Below, one piece after another: positions 1-5,348 of a stretch of 6,870 nucleotides of DNA (position 1 is the stretch's first letter; each line of letters begins with the position of its first letter). Source of the stretch: Betaproteobacteria bacterium (GTDB lineage Bacteria; Pseudomonadota; Gammaproteobacteria; Burkholderiales; UBA9220); contig JAGUYQ010000327.1 in the NCBI GenBank assembly GCA_020061285.1, forward strand, positions 1 to 6,870, read 5' to 3'. Both the position numbers and the translations under genes were made by a program. A model generated the notes under the pieces. It saw nothing but the letters and a program-made list of their open reading frames with translations. It did no database searches and was not told the origin of the DNA.

Positions 1-91
1 CCTCCAGCCCCAGTTCCGCCATGCGGGCGGCCAGGAGCCGGGCCTTGTGGGAGGCGGGGGCGCTGTTGAGGCCGTGGAGATAGAGGATCAC
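1..91 (-). CDS. YqiA/YcfP-like alpha/beta-fold esterase, N-terminal part only
   Basis: Only the first 30 codons lie in the window; the gene runs off the left edge. It begins at a GTG three bases after the stop of the DUF3147 gene, and the peptide starts VILYLHGLNSAPASHKAR. That is the opening beta strand and oxyanion-hole HG motif of the YqiA family of small serine esterases (E. coli YqiA begins very similarly with LLYLHGFNSSP). The nucleophile serine and the remaining triad residues would lie outside the window. The short gap to the gene before it implies co-transcription with mpl and the DUF3147 gene. No strong Shine-Dalgarno is visible before the GTG, so translational coupling is likely. 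The family assignment is good; the physiological substrate of this family is not well defined. Confidence 0.8.
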   Translation of the reverse strand, partial: MILYLHGLNSAPASHKARLLAARMAELGLE

Positions 92-94
92 GGC

Positions 95-445
95 TTACAG
101 GTTGATTCCGAAGCGGCGCAGCATTGGCAGCAGGGCGAAGTAACCGCCGGCGGTGAGGGTGATTGAAATCCCCAGGCTGAGCCAGAAATTTACCCCGTGG
201 CGAAGTAAAAGCGGCAGGAACAGGAAAAAGGCCAGGGACAGAATCACCAGCCAGAATATCTGCCCCGCCAAGTCGGCGATGCGCTCCGGCGGAGAGCCTT
301 CCAGATGCAGCCAAACGATGGCGAAGATGGAGGTGAGGGGCAGGGCCGCGATCAGGGCGGCGAAGGCGGAATGGCGCTTGGCTACCTCGGAGATCAGGGT
401 GATGAGTACCGCCGAAAGCAGAACCTTCAGGGCGTAGTAGGCCAT
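95..445 (-). CDS. DUF3147 family four-helix inner-membrane protein
   Basis: A 116-residue, strongly hydrophobic protein. Four membrane segments are visible at about residues 3-20, 27-47, 62-82 and 87-108, with short charged loops (for example EVAKRHS after helix 1 and GSPPERIAD before helix 3). The sequence, especially the LIAALPLTSIFAIVWL stretch, matches my recollection of DUF3147 membrane proteins, whose function is unknown. I chose the ATG at 445, which overlaps the mpl stop by one base (TGATG); a GTG one codon earlier (448) is the alternative. The overlap and the three-base gap to the following esterase gene point to one operon with mpl. No enzymatic motif is visible. A link to cell-wall recycling rests only on position. 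Confidence 0.8.
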   Translation of the reverse strand: MAYYALKVLLSAVLITLISEVAKRHSAFAALIAALPLTSIFAIVWLHLEGSPPERIADLAGQIFWLVILSLAFFLFLPLLLRHGVNFWLSLGISITLTAGGYFALLPMLRRFGINL

Positions 446-1848
446 CACTTTTTGGCCAGGGCGGCCAGCAGCTTGTCGTGAATGCCGCCGAAGCCGCCGT
501 TGCTCATCACCAATACGTGGTCGCCGGGTTTGGCTTCGGCCACGATGGCGGTTACCAGGGCATCCAAATCATCCAGGGTAACGGCCTGGGCGCCCAGGGG
601 AGCCAGGGCCGCAGCGGCGTCCCAGCCCAGGTTGGCGCCGTAGCAGAACACCTTGTCGGCGTCCTTCAGGCTGCCGGGAAGCTGTTCCTTCATCACCCCC
701 AGCTTCATGGTGTTGGAGCGAGGCTCCAGCACCGCGAGTATGCGCTCGCCCCCGACCTTCTTGCGCAGGCCGGCCACGGTGGTGTCGATGGCGGTGGGGT
801 GGTGGGCGAAGTCGTCGTAAACGGTGATACCGTTGACGGTGCCCCGCACTTCCATGCGCCGCTTCACGCTCTTGAACTGGCCCAGGGCTTCAATGCCCAC
901 GCTGGCGGGCACGCCGGCGTGGCGGGCGGCGGCGATGGCGGCCAGGGCGTTGAGGGTGTTGTGTTCCCCCAGGATGTCCCAGCGCAGCGTACCCTGGGAT
1001 TCGCCGCGGAAGGCGATCTCCAGGCCGCCGTCGGTTTCCCAGGCGCTCCAGCCGGCCTCGTTGCCGAACAGTTCTACCGTGGTCCAGCAGCCCTTCGAGA
1101 GTACCCGGTCCAGGCTTTCCTCCCGGCCGTTGGCGACGATGAGGCCGTTGCCCGGCACGGTGCGCACCAGGTGGTGGAACTGGGTCTCGATGGCGTTGAG
1201 GTCGGGGAAGATGTCGGCATGGTCGAACTCCAGGTTGTTCAGCACCGCGGTGCGGGGGCGGTAGTGGACGAACTTGGAGCGTTTGTCGAAGAAGGCGGTG
1301 TCGTACTCGTCGGCCTCGATGACGAAGAAGGGCGTCTTGCCCAGGCGGGCGGAGATGCCGAAGTTCTGGGGCACGCCCCCCACCAGGAAGCCCGGTTCCA
1401 TCTTGGCGTATTCCAGGATCCACGCCAGCATGGAGCTGGTGGTGGTCTTGCCGTGGGTGCCGGCCACGGCGAGCACCCACTTGCCGCCCTGCTCCCCTCC
1501 CCCGCAGGCGGGGGAGGGGTTGGGGGAGAGGGAAGGGTGGAGGATGTGTTCCGACAGCCATTGGGGGCCGGAGACGTAGGGCAGGTTGCGGTTGAGAATT
1601 TCCTCCATCAGGGGCTGCTTGCCCCGTGCGACCACGTTGCCGATGACGTACAAATCCGGGTTGAGCTTGATCTGGTCGGCGTCGAAACCCTCGACCAGCT
1701 CGATGCCCATGGCTTCCAACTGGGTGCTCATGGGGGGATAGACGTTGGCGTCGCAGCCGGTGACCTTGTGGCCCGCCTCCTTGGCGATGGCGGCGATGCC
1801 GCCCATGAAGGTGCCGCAGATGCCGAGGATGTGGATGTGGATGTGCAT
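445..1848 (-). CDS. mpl: UDP-N-acetylmuramate:L-alanyl-gamma-D-glutamyl-meso-diaminopimelate ligase Mpl
   Basis: Mpl is a cytoplasmic Mur-ligase-family enzyme that joins the recycled murein tripeptide L-Ala-gamma-D-Glu-mDAP to UDP-MurNAc using ATP. The 467-residue product shows the family landmarks: HILGICGTFMGG (7-18, N-terminal Rossmann loop), CDANVYPPMS (32-41), SGPQWL (93-98), the P-loop GTHGKTT (130-136), LNNLEFDHADIF (203-214), GEHNTLNAL (294-302), DDFAHHPTAI (345-354) and LEPRSNTMKLG (375-385). I start it at the ATG at 1848, which matches the E. coli start (MRIHILGICG). An upstream in-frame ATG at 1893 would add 15 residues with no family match and lies beyond the likely TATAAT. There are two oddities. 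HI is repeated at the N-terminus (MHIHIHILG), encoded by a hexamer repeat. About 17 extra residues (104-121, rich in P, S and G) sit just before the P-loop and coincide with a REP-like palindrome. The frame is intact, so the gene is probably functional. Confidence 0.96.
   Translation of the reverse strand: MHIHIHILGICGTFMGGIAAIAKEAGHKVTGCDANVYPPMSTQLEAMGIELVEGFDADQIKLNPDLYVIGNVVARGKQPLMEEILNRNLPYVSGPQWLSEHILHPSLSPNPSPACGGGEQGGKWVLAVAGTHGKTTTSSMLAWILEYAKMEPGFLVGGVPQNFGISARLGKTPFFVIEADEYDTAFFDKRSKFVHYRPRTAVLNNLEFDHADIFPDLNAIETQFHHLVRTVPGNGLIVANGREESLDRVLSKGCWTTVELFGNEAGWSAWETDGGLEIAFRGESQGTLRWDILGEHNTLNALAAIAAARHAGVPASVGIEALGQFKSVKRRMEVRGTVNGITVYDDFAHHPTAIDTTVAGLRKKVGGERILAVLEPRSNTMKLGVMKEQLPGSLKDADKVFCYGANLGWDAAAALAPLGAQAVTLDDLDALVTAIVAEAKPGDHVLVMSNGGFGGIHDKLLAALAKK
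1486..1539. repeat. REP-like palindromic element inside mpl
   Basis: Within mpl, CCCCTCCCCC (1494-1503) and GGGGGAGGGG (1510-1519) form a perfect stem. Adding the G1504-C1509 pair gives 11 bp with a 4-base loop. It is flanked by the G/A-rich tail TTGGGGGAGAGGG (1520-1532). This composition (CTCTCCCCCAACCCC followed by a C-rich/G-rich palindrome) is typical of intergenic REP-type repeats of GC-rich proteobacteria, whose accidental translation gives peptides like LSPNPSPA. Read on the mpl strand it encodes the extra residues absent from other Mpl proteins and keeps the frame. Only one copy is in the window, so its status as a repeat family is inferred from recollection of similar elements. Confidence 0.7.
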
Positions 1849-1882
1849 GGGAGGATTCTGAAAACTAAGTTGTGCGAGCCGT

Positions 1883-1888
1883 ATTATA
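1883..1888 (-). promoter_or_regulatory. Probable -10 element of the mpl operon
   Basis: The minus strand carries a perfect TATAAT here, in otherwise GC-rich sequence. A start about 7 bases downstream (near 1876) would leave a leader of about 28 bases before the mpl ATG at 1848. The hexamer 17 bases upstream (GGCGGT) does not resemble TTGACA and there is no TG extension directly before the -10, so the -35 part is weak. A small hairpin (CCGCC/GGCGG, 1907-1911 with 1917-1921) overlaps that upstream region. Confidence 0.5.
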
Positions 1889-2064
1889 CCCACTCCAGGC
1901 TGCAGACCGCCTATTTGGCGGAGCGGTTTCCTGCGGGCGAGGCTTGGTCCGGCCTGTGGTGCCTCATTGGCCTGCCGGGGCTGGCCTTCGTGATCGGCGG
2001 AAACGCACGATGTGTCCCTTGAGCCGCCATCACCCTAATTGACGGGTTTGAAATGGGGTTCGGC

Positions 2065-2080
2065 AAGGCGTTCTCGCCTT
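2065..2080. other. Stem-loop after the small membrane protein gene
   Basis: AAGGCG (2065-2070) and CGCCTT (2075-2080) form a perfect 6-bp stem with a TTCT loop, 20 bases past the stop of the minus-strand gene at 2100. On the minus strand no T-run follows, so it is a poor intrinsic terminator in that direction; on the plus strand CGTTTT follows. The rest of the 1849-2099 gap, apart from the mpl -10, shows no gene that I can support. Confidence 0.4.
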
Positions 2081-2099
2081 CGTTTTGTGCCGTTGTGGA

Positions 2100-2300
2100 C
2101 TACTTGGGTTTGTTCATTCCAAGTAACTCTCGAAAGACACGGACAATTGTCGGCCAGAAAGCCAGGATGGCCGCCAGACCGACAAACAGAATCAGGGCCG
2201 CGATGAAGGAGAGGACAGGAAAATGAAGGGCGTCGCGGGCGACAAGCCAGCTTGCGACGAAGCCGCCTGCAATTAACAATATCCTGACAATCAAACCCAT
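2100..2300 (-). CDS. Small two-helix membrane protein, unknown function
   Basis: A 66-residue protein that I do not recognise as a named family. It is almost wholly hydrophobic. One membrane segment lies at about residues 4-20 (IVRILLIAGGFVASWLV), then a short polar turn RDALHF, then a second at about 28-50 (PVLSFIAALILFVGLAAILAFW), and a basic tail ending LLGMNKPK. This is the pattern of a small inner-membrane hairpin protein. The ATG at 2300 is supported by a purine-rich GAGGATAGGG a few bases upstream. It stands alone: the next minus-strand gene upstream ends at 2424, 123 bases away, and mpl begins about 250 bases downstream. Membrane location is well supported by composition; function is unknown. 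Confidence 0.65.
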   Translation of the reverse strand: MGLIVRILLIAGGFVASWLVARDALHFPVLSFIAALILFVGLAAILAFWPTIVRVFRELLGMNKPK

Positions 2301-2379
2301 TGCCCTATCCTCGTGGTGCCAGCCGAATATTTAGGCCGCGGGCGTTTGGCTGCGGCGGAGGGAAAGGTGTTCATGGTGT

Positions 2380-2405
2380 TTTCAGTGCTGGAAACGGTAC
2401 TGAAA
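2380..2405 (+). other. RNA-like stem-loop with GAAA tetraloop
   Basis: TTTCAGTGCTG (2380-2390) pairs with CGGTACTGAAA (2395-2405) around a GAAA loop, giving 11 consecutive pairs if two G-U wobbles are allowed. The two wobbles are pairs only in a plus-strand transcript; on the minus strand they become A-C mismatches. The outer 7 bp (TTTCAGT/ACTGAAA) are perfect on both strands. It lies in the 123-base gap between the small membrane protein gene and the MetH-domain gene. No T-run follows on either strand. It could be a 3'-end structure for the minus-strand gene or part of an unannotated plus-strand RNA. Confidence 0.4.
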
Positions 2406-2423
2406 TTCTAGTACGTTGGCCCG

Positions 2424-3254
2424 TTAGACGCCAAAATACTTGGCGTCCGGGTGGTGGACCACGATGGCGCTGGTGGATTCCTCCGGCCACAACTGGTCCT
2501 CGTCCCCCAGGGTGACGCCGATCTTGTGGGCTTCCAGCAGGTCGAGAATCTTGTCCTGGTCGTGGAGGTTGGGACAGGCCGGGTAGCCGAAGGAATAGCG
2601 GCTGCCCCGGTAGTGCTGCTTGATCATGTCCTGGATTTCCCGTGCGTCCTGGTTGCCGAAGCCCAGTTCCACCCGCACCCGGCGGTGGATGAACTCCGCC
2701 AGGCCCTCCGCCCCTTCCGCATCGAGGCCGTGCCAGTAGAGGTATTCCTGGTAGACGTCGCGCTGGAACAGGTCGCGGGCGTGGTCCGAGGCCCCCTGGC
2801 CGATGGTCACCAACTGGAAGGCCACGACGTCGATCTCCCCGCTCTCCACCGGGCGGAAGAAGTCGGCGATGCACAGCTTGCGCTCCGTGGTCTGGCGGGG
2901 GAAGGGGAAGCGGCAGCGCTCGGTGCGCCCTTCCGGGTCGGCATAGACGATCAGCTCGTTCCCCTGGGACTGGCAGGGAAAATAGCCGTACACCGCCTGG
3001 GGCTTGAGGATGCCCTCCGCCTCGCTCTGGGCCACCAGGCGGTTGAAGATGGGGTCCACCTCCTTCTTCGCCCATTCCCGGTATTCCTCCGGCGACTTGC
3101 CCTGGGGCTTGAAGCCCCACTGGAACTTGTACAGGGCGGTCTTGTTGATGAACGGCACCACCGACTTGAGAGACAGGTGCTCGATGCATTTCGCCCCCCA
3201 GAAGGGCGGGGCGGGGACCGGGTTGTCGTGGGGAATGGCGGATCGCTCGGACAT
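2424..3254 (-). CDS. Free-standing AdoMet-activation domain of cobalamin-dependent methionine synthase (MetH C-terminal domain)
   Basis: The 276-residue product matches the C-terminal reactivation domain of MetH (Pfam Met_synt_B12). In the whole enzyme this domain binds S-adenosylmethionine and, with flavodoxin, re-methylates cobalamin that has oxidised to cob(II)alamin. Landmarks are PPFWGAK near the start (16-22), WGFKPQGKS (46-54), YGYFPC (89-94), RKLCIADFF (125-133), FIHRRVRVELGF (188-199), the AdoMet-binding RGSRYSFGYPACP (216-228) and the terminal LWPEESTSAIVVHHPDAKY (255-273) followed by FGV. The homocysteine, pterin and cobalamin-binding domains are absent, and the DNA upstream is a promoter region and a divergent gene. 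This is therefore a separate gene, not a fragment cut by the window. Split MetH proteins are known in other bacteria; the partner should be elsewhere in this genome. The start at 3254 has no clear Shine-Dalgarno but lies about 20 bases after a likely transcription start. Confidence 0.9.
   Translation of the reverse strand: MSERSAIPHDNPVPAPPFWGAKCIEHLSLKSVVPFINKTALYKFQWGFKPQGKSPEEYREWAKKEVDPIFNRLVAQSEAEGILKPQAVYGYFPCQSQGNELIVYADPEGRTERCRFPFPRQTTERKLCIADFFRPVESGEIDVVAFQLVTIGQGASDHARDLFQRDVYQEYLYWHGLDAEGAEGLAEFIHRRVRVELGFGNQDAREIQDMIKQHYRGSRYSFGYPACPNLHDQDKILDLLEAHKIGVTLGDEDQLWPEESTSAIVVHHPDAKYFGV
2427..2447. other. Inverted repeat in the last codons of the MetH-domain gene
   Basis: GACGCCAA (2427-2434) and TTGGCGTC (2440-2447) form a perfect 8-bp stem with a 5-base loop. 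It ends immediately before the stop codon (2424-2426) and encodes the conserved DAKYFGV end. No T-run follows on the minus strand, so it is not a classical terminator. It may stabilise the 3' end or simply reflect the codons used. Confidence 0.4.
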
Positions 3255-3277
3255 GGGTTCGGTGCTGGCTGAAAAAG

Positions 3278-3291
3278 GGCATTATAATGCC
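3278..3291. promoter_or_regulatory. Palindromic bidirectional -10 between the MetH-domain gene and the ElyC-like gene
   Basis: GGCATTATAATGCC is a perfect 14-bp palindrome and contains TATAAT on both strands: 3283-3288 on plus and 3286-3281 on minus. Starts about 7 bases downstream would give a leader of about 34 bases for the plus-strand gene at 3329 and about 20 bases for the minus-strand gene at 3254, both reasonable. No good TTGACA match is found at 16-18 bases on either side, so activator dependence or a weak -35 is likely. Because the two -10 sites overlap, polymerase can occupy only one direction at a time. Confidence 0.55.
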
Positions 3292-3328
3292 ATCTGCGAC
3301 GGATAACCCACTATTTTGCTAGGGCTTC

Positions 3329-4078
3329 ATGGACTGGCTGCTCACCAACCTCATCGCCTCCTTTCTCTTGCCGCCCCTCGGCCTGCTGCTGCTCGGCGCG
3401 CTGGGGCTGATGTTGCTCAAGCGCTGGACCGTTCTTGGGAAGGGGCTGGTCATGCTGTCCCTTGGTCTGTTGACGGTCCTGTCCCTGCCCGCCGTGTCCG
3501 GGCGGCTGCTGGCGAGCCTGGAGGAGGGCGCCCTGCTGCCCCCGGGCTATCGTTCCTCCGCCCAAGCCATCGTGGTGCTGGGGGGCGGGCGCTACCTGAA
3601 CGCCCCCGAATACGGCGGCGACACCGTAAGCGGGGCCACCCTGGCGCGGTTGCGCTATGGCGCCACGCTTCAGCGGCAGACCGGCTTGCCGCTCCTGTCC
3701 ACTGGCGGCAAGCCCGACGGCGGCGAACTGTCCGAGGGGGAGACCATGCGCCGGGTGCTGGAGCGGGAGTTCGGCGTCCCGGTGCGCTGGGTGGAGGACC
3801 GTTCAAACAACACCTGGGAGAACGCCTATTTCAGCCGGGAACTGCTCAAGGACAGCGGCGTGCAAACCATCTACCTGGTGACCCATGCTTGGCACATGCC
3901 GAGGGCAAAGTGGATTTTCGAACGGGCGGGGTTCAAGGTGGTGCCGGCGGGCATTGTTTTCCATCAAGCCAAGGCGCTCACCGCCCTCGACTTTCTCCCC
4001 GATGCACGGGCGTTGGAGGGGAGCGCCCGCTATATTCACGAAATCATCGGCCAGGTCTGGTACCGGCTGAAAAGCTGA
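3329..4078 (+). CDS. YdcF/ElyC family (DUF218) envelope protein
   Basis: The 249-residue protein has two N-terminal membrane segments (about 8-30 and 36-56) followed by a DUF218 domain facing the periplasm. Domain landmarks are AIVVLGGG (80-87), LARLRYGA (105-112), STGGKPDGGE (124-133), SNNTWENA (159-166), LVTHAWHMPRA (183-193) and HEIIGQVWYRLK (237-248). Length and the two-helix anchor resemble E. coli ElyC, which is linked to envelope biogenesis and undecaprenyl-phosphate lipid carrier metabolism; the DUF218 family also includes SanA and YdcF. I leave the symbol open because these paralogues are hard to tell apart by eye. The ATG at 3329 follows a weak AGGG. The gene is divergent from the MetH-domain gene and is followed 16 bases later by yhfA, probably in one transcript. 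Confidence 0.88.
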   Translation: MDWLLTNLIASFLLPPLGLLLLGALGLMLLKRWTVLGKGLVMLSLGLLTVLSLPAVSGRLLASLEEGALLPPGYRSSAQAIVVLGGGRYLNAPEYGGDTVSGATLARLRYGATLQRQTGLPLLSTGGKPDGGELSEGETMRRVLEREFGVPVRWVEDRSNNTWENAYFSRELLKDSGVQTIYLVTHAWHMPRAKWIFERAGFKVVPAGIVFHQAKALTALDFLPDARALEGSARYIHEIIGQVWYRLKS

Positions 4079-4094
4079 GAGAAAGGAAAAAAAC

Positions 4095-4511
4095 ATGAAA
4101 GCACGCGTCAAGTGGGTCGAAGGCCTGGCCTTCATGGGTGAAACCGAGAGCGGCCACGCCGTGGTGATGGACGGCCCCCCCGACATCGGCGGCCGCAACC
4201 TGGGCCCCCGCCCCATGGAAATGCTGCTCCTGGGCACGGGCGCCTGCTCCTCGGTGGACGTGGTGTCCATCCTGAAGAAAAGCCGCCAGGACGTGACCGA
4301 CTGCTGGGTGGAACTGGACGCCGACCGCGCCACCACCGAGCCCAAGGTGTTCACCAAGATTCACATGCACTTCGTGGTGGTGGGCAAGGGCCTGAAGCCG
4401 GAAGTGGTGGAACGGGCGGTGAAGCTGTCGGCGGAGAAATACTGCTCGGCGTCCATCATGCTCGGTAAGAGCGCCGAGGTGAGCCATGACTTTGAGGTGC
4501 GGGAAGGGTGA
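4095..4511 (+). CDS. yhfA: OsmC/YhfA family protein
   Basis: The 138-residue protein begins MKARVKWVEGLAFMGETESG and aligns along its whole length with my recollection of E. coli YhfA (MQARVKWVEGLTFLGES...). Shared stretches include PMEMLLLGTGACSSVDVVSIL (read as PMEML, 40-44, then GACSSVDVVSIL, 49-60), SRQDVTDC (63-70) and LSAEKYCSASIML (111-123). The two conserved OsmC-fold cysteines are C51 and C117. In OsmC/Ohr relatives this pair reduces hydroperoxides, but the activity of the YhfA branch itself is not established. A good Shine-Dalgarno, AAAGGA, sits 7 bases before the ATG. It lies 16 bases after the ElyC-like gene. A hairpin follows about 10 bases after its stop. Confidence 0.95.
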   Translation: MKARVKWVEGLAFMGETESGHAVVMDGPPDIGGRNLGPRPMEMLLLGTGACSSVDVVSILKKSRQDVTDCWVELDADRATTEPKVFTKIHMHFVVVGKGLKPEVVERAVKLSAEKYCSASIMLGKSAEVSHDFEVREG

Positions 4512-4521
4512 CGGTGTAGCT

Positions 4522-4548
4522 CAGCGGAAAAAGCGAAGCTTTTTGCTG
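4522..4548. terminator. Bidirectional terminator-like hairpin between yhfA and the NYN gene
   Basis: CAGC-GG-AAAAAGC (4522-4534) pairs with GCTTTTTGCTG (4538-4548) around a GAA loop, giving an 11-bp stem with a two-base GG bulge. The A-run on one side and T-run on the other, inside the stem, are the usual shape of a shared terminator. It sits between the stops of two convergent genes (4511 and 4564). No extra T-run follows the stem. Confidence 0.55.
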
Positions 4549-4563
4549 CCTGTGGAAAGGAGG

Positions 4564-5280
4564 TTAGGCCTTGAGGCGAACATATATGTGAACATTGGTT
4601 GATCCATCGCTAACGGGCATCTCTTTGACTTCAAGATAATCCTGCTTGCGAACCAATTCTCCTAGTTTCGGGCACCCATAGTTACGAGGGTCGAATGAAG
4701 GACTGTTCTTTAGAATCATCGAGCCAACTGCAGAGAGCGCCGCCCAACCATTTTCTCGCGCTGTCGCAGCGATAGCCGCACGAATCATCGGTTCAACAGG
4801 TTCTAGCGCCTGCTCGTCAGGTACATTGACTGGTTGGTCCGGCTTCAAAATTTCTGTGTAAATAAATTTGTCACAAGCGGCAACGAATGGTTGAGGGGTC
4901 TTTTTTTCTCCAAATCCATACACAACTAGGCCTGCCTCCCGTATGCGCGTCGCAAGGCGGGTAAAGTCGCTATCGGATGAGACAAGGCAGAAGCCATTGA
5001 CTCTACCAGCGTGCAGCAAATCCATTGCATCGATAATCAACGATGAATCTGTCGAATTCTTGCCTGTTGTATAGCTGAATTGCTGAATGGGTTGAATTGC
5101 CATCTTGTGTAGCACTTCTTTCCAGCCCTTCAAATTCGTCGTGGTCCAGTCGCCATAGGCGCGCTTAATACTGGCTGTGCCATAGCGCGAAACTTCCGCG
5201 AGTAGTTCGCTAACGATTGACGCTTGAGCGTTGTCGGCATCGATTAGTACTGCAAGTTTATCGTTATGGATAACGGACAT
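4564..5280 (-). CDS. NYN-domain (PIN-like, LabA/DUF88) protein with C-terminal OST-HTH/LOTUS domain
   Basis: The 238-residue protein has two domains. Residues 8-145 are a NYN/PIN-like fold with the acidic residues of the putative metal site: D14 (LIDADN), D78 and D84 (NSTDSSLIIDAMDLL), D103 and D105 (SSDSDF). Residues about 162-236 form an OST-HTH/LOTUS domain (PMIRAAIAATARENGWAAL ... GCPKLGELVRK ... IYVRL), a likely RNA-binding module. By family it is a candidate RNA-acting nuclease; target and role are unknown. The gene is visibly AT-richer than its neighbours: two 60-base rows I counted, 4801-4860 and 4861-4920, give about 48% and 38% GC. It also uses codons the flanking genes avoid, which suggests transfer. 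The ATG at 5280 has no clear Shine-Dalgarno. The sequence A AAA AAG occurs in frame at codons 125-127. It lies 68 bases downstream of brnA on the same strand and could receive read-through from it. Confidence 0.88.
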   Translation of the reverse strand: MSVIHNDKLAVLIDADNAQASIVSELLAEVSRYGTASIKRAYGDWTTTNLKGWKEVLHKMAIQPIQQFSYTTGKNSTDSSLIIDAMDLLHAGRVNGFCLVSSDSDFTRLATRIREAGLVVYGFGEKKTPQPFVAACDKFIYTEILKPDQPVNVPDEQALEPVEPMIRAAIAATARENGWAALSAVGSMILKNSPSFDPRNYGCPKLGELVRKQDYLEVKEMPVSDGSTNVHIYVRLKA

Positions 5281-5348
5281 AGAAGCTTCGGATAAAGGGC
5301 GTAAGAGCGTATGGGAGACAGCCTACAAAGGCTTGGTGTAACTACACC

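Noticed and set aside
478..2022. A 514-codon open frame on the plus strand antisense to mpl
   Set aside because: It is a shadow of the GC-rich mpl codons; its translation is low-complexity G/A/V/H-rich sequence with no family likeness, while the minus strand encodes every Mpl motif.
1889..2022. The plus-strand tail beyond mpl (ending GLAFVIGGNARCVP) and a minus-strand 39-codon frame starting MAAQGTHRAF as possible small genes or gene remnants
   Set aside because: Neither has a Shine-Dalgarno or a recognisable family, and no start of the plus-strand tail lies within the gap itself.
2451..3272. Long plus-strand frame antisense to the MetH-domain gene
   Set aside because: Codon shadow: the minus strand carries the conserved RGSRYSFGYPACP and terminal motifs, and the plus-strand translation resembles no known protein.
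4513..4534. tRNA D-arm-like sequence (TAGCTCAGCGG), a possible tRNA remnant or attachment site next to the NYN gene
   Set aside because: No matching GAGC arm, acceptor stem, anticodon arm or T-arm follows; the bases are explained by the shared hairpin between convergent genes.
5319..5348. Small hairpins AGCCT/AGGCT and GGTGTA/TACACC after brnA as a terminator
   Set aside because: Stems are only 5-6 bp, one has a two-base loop, and no T-run follows; too weak to annotate as a terminator.
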